Shown here piece by piece: positions 32,344-44,154 of a stretch of 64,000 nt of DNA. The stretch's first letter is position 1, and each line of letters begins with the position of its first letter. Source of the stretch: Agrypnia vestita (lineage: Eukaryota; Arthropoda; Insecta; Trichoptera; Phryganeidae). The notes under the pieces were generated by a model. It worked only from the letters and a program-made list of their open reading frames with translations, did no database searches and was not told where the DNA came from. Location: assembly GCA_016648135.1 (NCBI GenBank), contig JADDOH010010151.1, positions 1 to 64,000 of the forward strand, given 5' to 3'. The translations under genes were made by a program, and so were the position numbers.

Positions 32344-32883
32344 ACAGGGTTATTTGTAAAACATTAATAACCTCGCAGGACTATATTCATGTCTTGATTA
32401 TGAGTCGAAAATGTTCAATAATATGTATGACCTAATATCAATAGTTAAGGAGATATGCGACATCAAAGTTTGCATTTTTTTTTCAATATTTCTAACTTAT
32501 TTTTTGTAAAACGTTGGACTATCATTACAGTAACTCATATCGATTACGAAAAATTCATTCGTTTCAATACAAGTCAAATAAAATGATAAAAACCCTGAAA
32601 AAATTCCAATTGGAATCTTTTCCAATTGGAATTCTAAGGTTTTTATTTTTTATTTGACTTGTATTAAAGGGAATGAATTTTTCATTTTCGATATAAGTTA
32701 CTGTAATGATAGTCCAACGTTTTACAAAAAATAAGTCGGAAGTATTGAAAAAAAATGCAAACTTTGATGTCGCATATCTCCTTAACTATTGATATAGGTC
32801 ATAATAGCTTGAATATTTTCGACTCATAATCAAGGCAGAAATATAGTCCTGCGAGGTTATTAATGTTTTACAAATAACCCTGT
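32344..32883. mobile_element. Complete foldback element, family F copy 2 (540 bp)
   Basis: Intact tips, cagggttatttgtaaaac and its complement gttttacaaataaccctg, are flanked by TA on both sides. The ~245-bp arms mirror each other up to a palindromic centre, tccaattggaa, at about 32608-32640. A TA duplication and CAGGG tips point to a Tc1/mariner-type mobiliser (inference). No ORF. Confidence 0.85.
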
Positions 32884-32978
32884 AGAAGTAATATCTGATG
32901 TGTAAACTGTTGTTACCTAAAAAAGCAAATTAATTTTTAAATATTCATGAATTAAACGTTAGAAATGTTTGTAAAGTG

Positions 32979-33028
32979 ATCCGAGTCAGATCAGAAGGTT
33001 GCGAGTTCAAATCACGTCGGGGTCACCA
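32979..33028 (+). pseudogene. 3' half of tRNA-Trp with templated CCA
   Basis: 32985-33025 matches the anticodon arm, variable loop, T arm and acceptor 3' strand of animal tRNA-Trp(CCA) almost base for base (cagatcagaaggttgcg, ttcaaatcacgtcggggtca). One T-stem base differs (gcgAg for gcgTg) and the anticodon is damaged. The next three bases (33026-33028) are CCA, which animals add after transcription. The 5' half of a tRNA is not recognisable. Best read as a retrocopy of a mature tRNA or tRNA fragment. A primer-binding site on the opposite strand would be much shorter. Confidence 0.75.
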
Positions 33029-33029
33029 T

Positions 33030-33300
33030 TTTAGTATGGCGGGTGTATATTATGTGCAAAAACCATTTTTTTGTGTGGCTCCTTATATAAATTTGATCGC
33101 CAGAAGGTTTAGGACGCCGACATTGCTGCCGGGATTATGTATGCTAATTATTAGGATTAGTCTGTTCCAGTACCCTGGGCCGATCCTCTACGTGTGTATT
33201 ATAGAAATCAGAGGTTTAAATTAAAACAACTTACTTTGTTGGACCTTGCTGTTGGTGGTTCACACTTAATTACAAATTGAGATAAATGTTGTACTTGATT
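33030..33300. other. Unassigned DNA after the tRNA-Trp-like fragment
   Basis: An open frame continues from the tRNA-like part, but its product has no domain. It could be the body of a tRNA-headed SINE. No second copy was seen. Confidence 0.35.
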
Positions 33301-33314
33301 GAAATATAAGAACA

Positions 33315-33540
33315 GATATTGAAAAGTACTCGCGAGGTTACGAATCCCTCTCGCGTCGTCTCGGCCAACCTTCTGGCGGCTACATGCGTCTTGGCTAACC
33401 TTCCATTCGTGCGCTTCGTGCTCGCACCGCTAGATGCCCTTCGGGACCCATCCGCCACACCAGCAATAACATACAATGTTACAGCAATTTTGGTGGATTT
33501 ATTGATGGTATACCACATTGGTAGAGTACCCAATTAGTGT
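33315..33540 (+). other. Open stretch on both strands, unrecognised
   Basis: A more GC-balanced 220-bp segment is open on both strands. The plus frame gives TREVTNPSRVVSANLLAATC and a hydrophobic continuation. The minus frame gives a basic Arg/Ala peptide. No motif supports either. It may be an old TE coding piece or a chance frame. Confidence 0.2.
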
Positions 33541-33544
33541 GAAA

Positions 33545-33995
33545 GGAAGAATCTCACCGTACCAGAAGAATCTTCCTGTGATCAAGTATTTTGTATGGTA
33601 ATTAAATTATAGGTAATCTTGTCATTGAGATAATGACAGCACATACTACTGAACAATAAATATCGTACTCTGCAAATAATTATATTATTAAAAAATATAT
33701 ATTATTTTTTTTAATGTGTAATTAATAAATATCGTAGATTAAAACAAATAATGAAGTTAAAAATAAATTTAAATGTCAATCTACAAAGTTGCTCAACCAA
33801 TCGAAAAAAAATTATATTATTGAAGGATTTGGCCTTACTTTGTAGAGTTATTTACGATGATAGGTTATTATAAAGTATATTAACCTTGTTACCTCTACTG
33901 AATTTAAGATATGTTATTATGTTTTCACTACTTAGGTTTCGAGAGAATCAGAATCTATCATCGACAGGTGGAGTATTAAATTTATATATTATCGT
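33545..33995. other. AT-rich DNA with a short shared repeat
   Basis: 33770-33815 (caatctacaaagttgctcaac) matches 9915-9945 next to the foldback element there. No gene. Confidence 0.4.
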
Positions 33996-34000
33996 CTCAT

Positions 34001-35013
34001 CATATATCCGTCATAGATCCAATAACATTAAACTCGCGCTTTCTGTTATTTGCGGATGACTTAAAGCTTTTCTTAAAGGTATCAACTTTGGACGATTTTC
34101 GTCTTCTCCAAGCAGATATATCAAATATATGTGAATGGGGAAGACGAAATAAACTTTTGTTTAATGTTTCCAAGTGTTCGGTTACATCCTTCACTAGGGC
34201 CCAAAAAACTCTATTTTTTCGCTACAAAATGAACGATCAAAATCTGACAAGAACATCAAATGTTAAAGATCTAGGTGTTAGATTTGTAAGCAACCTAACA
34301 TTTCACGATCACATAGAGACGATCAGTGGTAATGCTTTGAGAATGTTAGGATTTGTTCTGCGTACTGCCAGGGTTTTCGAGAATACCCGCGTACTCAGAA
34401 CTCTTTACAACTCCTTGGTGCGGAGTAGACTCGAGAGTGGCTCGATGATCTGGGGCCACATGAGGGCAAGTACTCTCTTATGGTGGAGAAAGTCCAAAAG
34501 AAGTTTCTGAGATATCTCTACATGAGAGAGTACGGGCATACCTTGGCTTTACCCAACCGAGTTTCTCCAGGGTATGCTTGGCTACAATAGTTTAGAGACT
34601 AGAAGGAATGTGTATTTGATTACACATTTTTATCGATTGTTGCGCGGTATGATCGATAATCCTGAAATTATGCAGAGCATTGGTTTGTATGTTCCTGATA
34701 ATTACACTAGACATCGTCAGCATAGATTGTTTCACATTCCAATATACAGGACCAACCTGCCGATGGTTATGCCTGTTGGAAGAGCCACAGCTATGCTGAA
34801 CAAAATTGCTTTGGGTATTGATATATTCCATGTGTCTGAGGGGGTTTTCCGAAGCGGGATTCTCCTACACCTTTGACCAGATTTTATGTTATTTTTAATT
34901 TATTAAATACTTTCATTTTTGATATATACTTCCTAATATGTATGCCTTAAACATTTTGTTTGTCATGTACATATTATCGTGAAATAAATTGAATTGAATT
35001 GAATTGAATTGAA
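34001..35013 (+). pseudogene. LINE family L1 (CR1/Jockey-like) 3' fragment with FADD motif
   Basis: From about 34010: D-P-I-T-L-N-S-R-F-L, then LLFADDLKLF (catalytic motif C, D-D at 34055-34060), then LLQADISNICEWGRRNKLLF, N-V-S-K-C, VKDLGVRFVSNLTFHDHIE and LYNSLVRSRLESGSMIWG. There, near 34455, a one-base loss shifts frame, and near 34545 another change restores it. The C-terminus continues as MLGYNSLETRRN..., VPDNYTRHRQHRLFH, ending H-L at 34876. The 3' UTR is 34877-34985, and a (TTGAA)5-like tail ends at 35013. The endonuclease and RT fingers are absent, so it is a 5'-truncated insertion. Copies are at 36278-36735 (+) and 46811-47350 (-). Confidence 0.85.
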
Positions 35014-35059
35014 CATTCTCTCTCTCCCTCTCTCTCTACTTTCCCTGTACTCAGTCGTT

Positions 35060-35800
35060 ACACTTCATCTTCCCATCTCACCTGGGTGTCCGGTCATTAA
35101 TCTTTTAGGGATGCACGAGTTTGGCATTCCTTGTACCTACATGCCCATCTCAACCTCAGGAGATTCATATGGGTTGATATGCTAGGGACCTGATATATAT
35201 TGTACGGTTTCTTGTTGTGGTCAATGTTTCACTGATTCCCTTCCTTCACCAGTCTACATATTCTTCGCAACACTTTTCTTTCCAGTGTGTCAAGCATTTC
35301 AGCCATCTTCATTGTCAGGATTAATGCCTCACACCCATATATTCTTCGCAACACTTTTCTTTCCAGTGTGTCAGCATTCAGCCATCTTCTTTGTCAGGAT
35401 TAATGCCTCACACCCATATATTCTTCGCAACACTTTTCTTTCCAGTGTGTCAGCATTCAGCCATCTTCTTTGTCAGGATTAATGCCTCACACCCACATAT
35501 TCTTCGCAACACTTTTCTTTCCAGTGTGTCAAGCATTCAGCCATCTTCATTGTCAGGATTAATGCCTCACACCCACATATTCTTCGCAACACTTTTCTTT
35601 CCAGTGTGTCAAGCATTTCAGCCATCTTCATTGTCAGGATTAATGCCTCACACCCATATACCGGTACAGTTCTAATAATAGTCTTGTATATGGTTACTTT
35701 GCTTTTTCTGTGAACGCTGCGTGATTTGAGCACCAGCAACAACAAAAAATACGATTTTTTTTTATTAAAAAACCTTATTAAAAAAAAACTTAACACTAAC
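35060..35800 (-). pseudogene. LINE C-terminal fragment with internal minisatellite
   Basis: Minus strand from about 35720: RKSKVTIYKTIIRTVPVYGC, then E-A-L-I-L-T, then L-D-T-L-E-R-K-V-L-R-R-I. This is the 'Y-K-T-x-I-R-x-V...Y-G-C-E...E-R-K-V-L-R-R-I' block of RTE-like elements. The ~80-bp piece encoding G-C-E through R-R-I is then repeated five times (35261-35660). Beyond it, 35240-35070 reads I-S-T-H-M-N-L-L-R-L-R-W-A and then decayed sequence. Non-functional. Confidence 0.75.
35261..35661. repeat. LINE-derived minisatellite, five ~80-bp units
   Basis: Units start at 35261, 35342, 35421, 35500 and 35580 (each ttcttcgcaacacttttctt). Lengths are 81, 79, 79, 80 and about 81. The 81-bp form is exactly 27 codons on the minus strand. 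The shorter ones lack one or two bases in tcaagcatttcag/tcagcattcag. Confidence 0.95.
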
Positions 35801-36275
35801 CTTACTAAATTATTTATGACGCTGTTTGAAAAAGAGCAAAATTTTGTCGTACAAATTAAGAGTCATTCGAACGTGCATATGCTCACCATGTGCACGTTCA
35901 AACGACTCGCTTCCAAATTCAGAATACTCGCTTACGTGTCACAATAAATTGTGATAATGTGGGACTATAATGTGATAGAATTCACCGACCTTGAAATCGA
36001 CGCGCCTTATACTTGTATGGAAAATTTATAAGTTTTTAATTTATAACATAACATTAAAATCAATTTTAAAGTCGTATAAAATTATTTTATAAAAATAAAT
36101 TATATAAATTGTCTTACTTCTCAACCATAAAAAAGGATATTTTGTCATAAAATATCTTTTCCCCAAATAATAAATGTTTTATAAGCTACTTACATATCTA
36201 TCATCTATTGCGATAGCGACCTATTAATAATTTGTTTTTTATTAAAATAAAGTCCAAAATTATTTTTTTACATAC
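35800..36275. other. AT-rich DNA with an imperfect hairpin
   Basis: 35863-35909 forms an imperfect ~20-bp hairpin (gaacgtgca both arms, agtc/gact closing) with a short loop. Otherwise no gene seen. Confidence 0.5.
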
Positions 36276-36277
36276 TA

Positions 36278-36735
36278 CGCTATTACATCTTTCACTAGGG
36301 CCCAAAAAAATATATTTTATCGCTACAAAATGAACGACAAAAATCTGAAACGAAAGTTGAATGTTAAGGATCTCGGCATTGATTTTTGTGTAACCTGACA
36401 TTTCACGATTACATAGGGGTTGTCAAATGCATTGAGAATGTAAGGAATTGTTCTGCGCACAACCAGGATTTACAAAAATATCCGCGTACTGAGAACTCTT
36501 TACAACTCCTTGGTGCGAAGTAGACTCGAGAGTGGTTCGATGATTTGGGGGCCACATGAGCTTAAGTACTCTCTTATGGTAAAGTACAAAAAAGTTTCTA
36601 AGATAGCTCTCCATAAGGGAGTATGGACATTATCCTTGGCTTTACCCAACCGAGTTTCTCCAGGGTATGCTTGGCTACATCAGTTTAAAGACTAGAAGGA
36701 ATATGCATTTGATTACGCATTTTTATCGACTTTAA
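36278..36735 (+). pseudogene. LINE family L1, second copy fragment
   Basis: Nearly collinear with 34190-34640: ttcactagggcccaaaaa, then L-V-R-S-R-L-E-S-G-S-M-I-W-G, then ggctttacccaaccgagttt. It is truncated at both sides (starts in the palm-thumb region, ends before the final C-terminus). Several stops and frameshifts. Confidence 0.8.
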
Positions 36736-36739
36736 ATAT

Positions 36740-37470
36740 GATTATACGGCAAAGATTGTCAATTTCACAATTGAAAAAATCTCTGCTCTGGCTTTAATCA
36801 GTTATAAAAATTGTAATGTTCTCTTCCTTTAAACCTTTGAGTTTTTGTTGCGACAATATTATTAGCGGTTTACAAATAGCTTGCTTAGGTGGTAGTTACT
36901 CTTGTGCTAGTTAAACACTAAGTGGGCGCAGAATGGTACGTCCCTTTTCATTCCCATTCACTCCCTCATTATTTCTGTCTCTTTCGTACATTCCGACAGA
37001 CGTTTAGGGCACATCACAAAAACATACTAATCCCATCATTTAAGAATTGGAAATACGCCCTGATCAAAGAATCTTCTAATTAAAAATAGTGGCCTGAAGT
37101 GTTGCTTTGAGATACCATTTTTTTTATCTTCTGTACGAATCTATTCCAGTTTTTTCGCCTTGTAATTTCCCCTCGAAGTCCACCGTTTGAGAATCGAGTG
37201 TTAGAATTAATTTGAAAATGGAAATGAAGACTAATTTTCCCGGAACTGTCTCGCTGTCACTTCCGGCCCGGTTAATTTCCGACGTATGATAAGTAATTAT
37301 AACCGCACCGGAAATGGTTACCGCTATACATCATGTTGTGGTTCCGTGAATCGGACAGTAGATCAGTGGGGTAGCTACCCGCTGGGAAGCCACGTGCACC
37401 AGGGATCTAAATATTATAAGTAGGCTGTGACCACAACTTTACTCCACAATAAATTCATCATTAACTACTA
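36740..37470. other. Apparently single-copy DNA
   Basis: No TE hallmark. 37080-37440 is GC-balanced, with words such as cacttccggcccggttaa and aaccgcaccggaaatgg. No ORF of note. Candidate conserved intronic non-coding sequence, by absence of repeats only. Confidence 0.35.
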
Positions 37471-37476
37471 AAAATA

Positions 37477-37728
37477 TCTAAATATAATAATTTCACCGTC
37501 TGTCTGTAACATTTGTTACTTTCTGGAATTACAATTTTAGATAATTAGAGTATGACATGCACTCAGCCCCACCAAGTTCTTGAAATTTTTATATTATTAT
37601 ATTTAGTTTTTGGTTTAAGTGAATAAAGTCAATTAAATAAAACAAATGGTTTTCTATTCCTAAATTTTCAGCTTCGAAATCCTGTAGTAATTATTATGTC
37701 CCGTAATTTTTAACGGGTGTACGGTTAG
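37477..37728 (+). mobile_element. Short non-autonomous Helitron
   Basis: A flanks the 5' TC end (tctaaatataataatttcac, gtctgtctg). The 3' end has hairpin CCGTaA-ttttt-aACGG, then gtgtacggTTAG, followed by T. Same subfamily as 43845-44011 and 7375-7617. Confidence 0.6.
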
Positions 37729-37879
37729 TGGTTCGATTAATGCCAATTGCAAATCGTGAGCTTTCTTGTGTTTTTCCACATCATTACTGCCTATGTGAAC
37801 CGATCATGTAGCTTTGTCTCTTTGTCGATTGTCGGAAAAATGAATATTTTGTGACATCATTTCCGGATTTCAGTTTATC

Positions 37880-37945
37880 AGTTAAATCAATATATATAAA
37901 TATATATATAATATATATATATTATATATATATATATATATATAA
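37880..37945. repeat. (TA)n microsatellite
   Basis: Alternating TA tract upstream of the heat-shock-element Helitron. The homologous copy at 61757 is preceded directly by a TA tract as well. Confidence 0.9.
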
Positions 37946-38087
37946 AGAAACCGTGTTTCCCTATCCGCCAAGTTTTCTCCACAACCACCCACTAGTGGTT
38001 ATGGTGGTGGATAGCCCTTGGTGTCACATCGAAAATATGCGAGTTTGGTGGGGGTGGCTGTGCGTGGGTGAAAGTGGGTAATGAAAA

Positions 38088-38422
38088 TGTGCTTTCTAAC
38101 ACATTGTTTTGTTGTGGGAAGGCCGCAAATGCTTCAGATTGTTTCAAAATAGGTGCGCCGACTGTGTCGGTCAGTCTAGAAGGTTCCGAAAAAACCCGTT
38201 CTAGAAAGTTCTGAAAGGAGAAAGTTCTAGAAAATTCCCGAAAGTTCTATAAGATTCTAAACTGAGTAGCGGAATGTGTCGGTGTATCGAGAAGGCTCCT
38301 GTACATTCGATAAATTTCTTGAAAGTTCTGGAAGGAGATTGTTCTAGAAGGTTCGCGATAGTTCTATGACGATCCAAACGTACTAAAAATCTACGCGTGC
38401 GAAGCCACGCGGGCACAGCTAG
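38088..38422 (+). mobile_element. Helitron 3' part with heat-shock-element arrays, copy 1
   Basis: About 90% identical over ~335 bp to 61757-62092. The 3' end is a Helitron terminus: GCGTG-cgaagc-CACGC hairpin, then gggcacagCTAG, then T at 38423. Inside, 38220-38247 reads GAAagTTCtaGAAaaTTC then ccGAAagTTC, six perfect alternating HSF pentamers. A second cluster is at about 38318-38335 (GAAagTTCtgGAA) and a third at 38340-38365. No ORF. A non-autonomous element. The 5' TC end is not located and may lie before the TA tract. Confidence 0.75.
38220..38247. promoter_or_regulatory. Six-pentamer heat-shock element
   Basis: GAA units at 38220, 38230, 38240 and TTC units at 38225, 38235, 38245 alternate with exact 5-bp spacing. 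HSF1 binds such arrays as trimers, and three units suffice. Identical spacing is kept in the other Helitron copy (61888-61915). Function is inferred from sequence only. Confidence 0.7.
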
Positions 38423-38604
38423 TTGTATATATACATACGTGATTGCCGGAGAAATTAATATCTTGTGATATTCACACTATTTTTATTTCGAATTTCGCAA
38501 AAAGTATGTTCAAATTTTTTAAGAACACAATTACCGGATTTTATCTCGAGAGGAGTCTCCATTATTCACATTAATCAAGATATATATTTAATATATTGCA
38601 CACA

Positions 38605-39125
38605 AATATTTTTTATTTATTTATTAATTAACGCTCTGTAGGACTTTTACAGCAGATAGGTAGAGTGTACATTAACAGAATATATAGTTTAAAGAGAAAA
38701 AAATAATAACATGTAAGCATAATAATGACAAAGTAAAAAGAAAATACTTAAAATACATATACAAATACTTATATAAAGATAAATACAATATAAAGTAAAA
38801 AGCAAGTATATAAAAAGCAGAAGCATTAGAAAAACATAATAATATAGAAATTTAAAAACAAAAAAAAGTAATAATGCAGAGTGAAAAGATGTAGCGCAAG
38901 TTTTGAAAGTCATAATATAATAAAAAATATACATACAAATACAAATCAATTATTTAAGTCCAATTCGACAAATACTAGTAATCTTTGAATACACCTTTTA
39001 ATATATGTTTGAATAATAAACAGTTATTGGCAAAGACGTCCAATTGCTCGTATCTGTTTGCTAGTCTAGGAAGCCTTTGCAGTGGGGAATTAAAAAAATA
39101 GTAGCTGCACGGCAAAACCTGCATG
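38605..39125 (-). pseudogene. LINE C-terminus and 3' UTR (fourth family)
   Basis: The minus strand from 39112 reads Y-Y-F-F-N-S-P-L-Q-R-L-P-R-L-A-N-R-Y, then Q-L-D-V-F-A-N-N, then F-K-H-I-L-K-G-V-F and a stop near 38975. The F-F-x-S-P, R-x-x-x-x-x-N and D-x-F-x...F-K-x-x-L blocks are the end of Jockey-like ORF2. The 3' UTR down to taattaataaataaataaaa at 38605 matches 9700-9875 in the opposite orientation. Confidence 0.6.
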
Positions 39126-39329
39126 ACTTCTATGATATATTCAGATGATGCTAATTATATGGGAAAGCATTTATGCATGGAAAAAATAAAAGTCTCATTA
39201 CCAGCGGTGACATCATTATACTGTTTCATGGGAATTACAAATTTCAACCATATACTTGATAAAGAAATTTGAATTCACATAAAAAAGCGAGAAACATAAA
39301 TACCACATGTACAACTTTCCAAATTTAAT

Positions 39330-39520
39330 ATATGTGATGGTAAAGTGTTCATTTAAGCCACCCAATGACAGGTCCTAAGCCCAAGCCCTGTAAACACCCA
39401 AAGGCCTCGATATCTACTGTCCCATATAAATAGCTTAATAGGTATTTATTCTGCGAGACATTTATATGAAAATATTAATTACAAATGGAGCCAACCCTTA
39501 GCTCACGCGACGTTCCAAAA
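39330..39520. repeat. Diverged family A fragment
   Basis: Shares gacaggtcctaagcc, gtaaacacccaaa, tctactgtcccat and ctgcgagaca with 491-1063. Non-coding. Confidence 0.5.
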
Positions 39521-40895
39521 ATACTCAATTATTTTTTCTGTTCCCGATTAAAAAATTAAATTGACGGACAGCTTTCACATTCAAGCAATTTGAGAAAAAG
39601 CCCATGTATAAAAATAAGGATCAGTTTTAATTAAATAACTCGGCAGACACGGAGAAATTCTCAAAAAATGGTGTAATGTTCCAGAGAAATCTGCTGTTTT
39701 CAGAGTACAGCTACCAGCATGACAGACGCAAGGGGCAAGGGTGATCGATCAAGTCTGACACATTTCCTGGTAATCTTACATTCATTTTGATACCTCAAGT
39801 GATTAATCGGAGGCTTTGTCGAATGATTATATATTGAAAATATTAGTAAATATTGAGATTTTGGCGCTTAAAACTAGTTTCGATTGCATTGCATTACATA
39901 ATGCTGGAGACATTTACTCAAAATTCAGAAACGAGTAGAGTATGTTGATTATAAACATGTGTGCTTATTATAAATGCAAAAATGAGACAGCTGACCCATG
40001 CCATTGAGATGTGATGTTGGAAAGGCATTTTGCGTATACCGAAGAGCGAAACCCACAAATTTCTCCATATTACAAAAACTCAAAATTAAAGAGACACTTG
40101 TCTGACATGAATCCTCAAATTTTCGTATTCCTTGCCAGGAGATCTTGTTCGTGTTATTTCAAATATCCAGACATGGAAATATATGGAAAGGCTGGGATAT
40201 ATCCAAGGGAGTGACCCTTTGAATTCATAAACTCCTGTGTGTCGGTGATGTAACGTAGGTCTACATGTCATAGAAAATATGAAATATCTACTTTATTTAC
40301 GAAAACCAAAACGTCACATTTTTTGTAATCGTCGAATAGACATTTTCACACCAAAATGAATAAATTAAACTGTTACAAATGTACGGATTTTTTAATTAAA
40401 AAATATTTATTCATTACTCTCTTATTTTCGGCCAGTGTGTAAAGGATAGAGGAATATTGTACATCACAGTTAAATCGAGCAAGAAAGAGCACGATAATGC
40501 CACATATTTCAGGTAGGACAGAGATGGCGGTTGCTTGGGTTTCGGTGAAAGCGAAAACAATATCGAAAGCGTACGGTTGAGTCGCGTGACACGTGTTAGA
40601 CAAAGACGGACTGCAGATGACTGAGGCGACCTGGCGACCGCGTCGTTGAATTCAGTTCGTAATGATACGTCAGCGTGAGCGCACGCAAATTCGATATGCC
40701 ATGATTTTATGATAATTTACTAAAATTATGCAAATGTGTATGTTTATCTTACATAATTATATAAAAGGACCTTTTAAAAGTCTTATCTGTATCGTTTATA
40801 TGTATATTTTTAATCAGGTAACGCTGTGATACACCACCGTCCCCGAAGGTATTTTTTAGCACAGTCTTTTAAGAGTTTAATATATCATGTTCCTG
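39520..40895. other. Unassigned DNA
   Basis: No gene recognised. Short open frames near 40011-40271 on both strands have no domain. 40500-40690 is GC-balanced without a second copy. Confidence 0.4.
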
Positions 40896-40903
40896 CTCGG
40901 TCC

Positions 40904-40950
40904 TATAGTTCGGTGGCATGACTTCACGGAAATCATGCCACCGAACTATA
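40904..40950. repeat. Perfect 18-bp hairpin
   Basis: Arms 40904-40921 (tatagttcggtggcatga) and 40933-40950 are exact reverse complements around an 11-nt loop. The flanks are not paired. Short MITE relic or hairpin RNA candidate. Confidence 0.85.
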
Positions 40951-42095
<1,145 letters not shown>

Positions 42096-42099
42096 ATAA

Positions 42100-43140
42100 C
42101 ACAGACTTTTCCCCTGAATCATCGAATGATTTGGCAGTTACTTCTTGGTTCAACATCTCAATAAGATTTGACTATACCTGATGATGAGAGGGGCTGCTTC
42201 TCTCATTGTGTGTGTAGTACAAAGTTTTAAATAAAAATCATATTATAATATTTCATATTAAATCTTGTATTCGATTTGCAATTAACTTTTCTAAAAATAA
42301 ATAAATAAATCATCTTCATAGTCTCTTCATAGTCATTAAGTCTCTTTTTCTTTTGTTTAAATTTTTTATTCTTTCTTTTTATATAATTCTTAACATGCCT
42401 AAGTTCTAAGAAAAATTTTGAGTGCATAATTTTTTTTCCTACTTAATAATTAAGTCTCTTTTTCTCTTTGTATTATTTTTTAACATGCCTATGTTCTTCA
42501 GCTAATAATTAAGTTTCTTTTTCTTTTATGCCTTAGTTTAATTCATAAATATTTATCATTACTAACATATATCTAAATGTGGAGACCTGTAATTGGCCAT
42601 CTATATTATATCAATGTTTTCTATGCTTCTTTGTTGTGCTGTTGGTCTTACATGAACATTAAATAAATAAATAAATAAATAGCGTGCCAGATGGTGCCCT
42701 CCTATGACTACACAAATTACTCGAGCGCCGTACGACGGATGGTGCTTTAACATAATATACATATAAAAATTGTATTTATTACATATTATTGTCATGGAAT
42801 GGCGGCGATGGGAATGAAACATTCTTAATTAACTAATGTTTTATTTTAAGGTGGGTGCTTACGATATTGATATAGATTACAAAATATTGTTGTTGATGGA
42901 ATGAAAGCGCCCACACTTTTATTCGGAGAGTAAGACAATTTTTTTTTGCCGAAAATTTATTTTTTAATTTTAAGTACATTTACGAGTAAATATACGCGTG
43001 GATTATAAAAAAATCATATAATACAGTTTTGTTCTTTTTAGTCTTCAAATAACCCAGTGCACAAAATCACGTCTGTAGGAAATTCGCATTTACTAATTTC
43101 TCACATAAATCTTTGATTTATTTATTAATTGGTTAATCTA
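42100..43140. other. Unassigned AT-rich DNA
   Basis: Contains repeated aattaagtctctttttct words at 42320-42520 and an (AAAT)n run at 42661-42681. No gene. Confidence 0.45.
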
Positions 43141-43144
43141 ATTC

Positions 43145-43210
43145 AGCTATACTCAAAGTGTGTTCCGCGGAACCCTGGGGTTCCGCGATATCCCTGTAGG
43201 GCTTCCACAG
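43145..43210. mobile_element. hAT-like terminal fragment
   Basis: ctcaaagtgtgttccgcgga, then ccctggggttccgcgat, is the widely known end of animal hAT elements. It has the gttccgcggaac palindrome followed by a second copy. Only this end is present. Confidence 0.5.
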
Positions 43211-43844
43211 GAATTTAGAAAAAAAAATCAAAACATCTCTCTCTGGTCGACCATTCTATTATAAACAAGGTGAAGCTAATAAAAGCGTGGTAATAAATAG
43301 CGTAAAATTAAATCCCAGGTACATTCGAGCGAAAATCTTTTTTTTGTAAATTTAATATGAAGCAAAATAAAATGAAATGAAACGTATACAACCAACTTCG
43401 TTTCAAATACAGATACGCGCCAAGTAGTAATAAAAAAATTGCAACATGTTCGTTCGAGCGAAAATGCCCATTCAGAATACCACTCGACGCGAGCCAGATG
43501 AGGATCTGCAAACCGGCATTTTAGTCCGTCCCCACGTTTTCAAAATTTCCATAGAGCCATTTTTCTATTCAGATGAATTTTGATTTCACATTGAGGAAAA
43601 CGTCCCAAATCTGGCAACACTTATCCTAAATCATACGAAATAGAATAAGTAACTATTCGGTGGCGCAATTTCGAATCATTTTCAGTTTGAATGTCCCGTT
43701 GAACAGGCACAGTACAATGGCTACACACGCTTAAAGGCAACCTTTTTCGTTCAAATATAATTTATTTGATTTCAATAATGGAATAAATTTTGTCAAATTC
43801 ATTTATATAGAATGTATAAAAAGACACGATAAAAATATATGGTA
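43211..43844. other. Unassigned DNA
   Basis: No gene or repeat with a second copy recognised. Confidence 0.4.
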
Positions 43845-44011
43845 TCCCAATTATAATAATTTCGTTGTCTGTCCGTCCATCCCTCGTAAATTCGTGAAAT
43901 TTTTATTTCTTTTTTATTTTTTCTTTATTTTTTTTTACATAAATAAATAAATACTTGTTCATTAGGAACCGACATGTAAAAGTACCGTCATTTTTGATGG
44001 GTTACAGCTAG
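43845..44011 (+). mobile_element. Short non-autonomous Helitron (167 bp)
   Basis: The best-preserved member of this subfamily: A|tcccaattataataat at the 5' end, and CCGTCA-ttttt-tGAtGG hairpin, then gttacaGCTAG|T at the 3' end. The interior carries gtctgtccgtccatccctcg and an A/T-rich filler. No coding capacity. Confidence 0.7.
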
Positions 44012-44154
44012 TGTTACATAATTCGGAAGATCAGGAAACATCGCATATTTCAAAAGTTAAAAAATGAAAAAGTGAGTTGGTATACTATACTGTGTATACT
44101 ATTATATATGAAATGGATGTACGAAGATCTATTTTTCTAAGAACACTTCTTATA

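Noticed and set aside
32136..32435. 99-codon plus frame
   Set aside because: Runs from AT-rich DNA into the foldback element; Ile/Tyr/Phe-rich, no domain.
33026..33060. tRNA-Trp primer-binding site of an LTR retrotransposon on the minus strand
   Set aside because: Similarity to the tRNA extends over about 45 bases, far beyond a usual 18-base site, and no LTR end (CA) is next to it.
35261..35661. CRISPR-like array
   Set aside because: Units are contiguous ~80-bp tandem copies without spacers and translate as a LINE segment.
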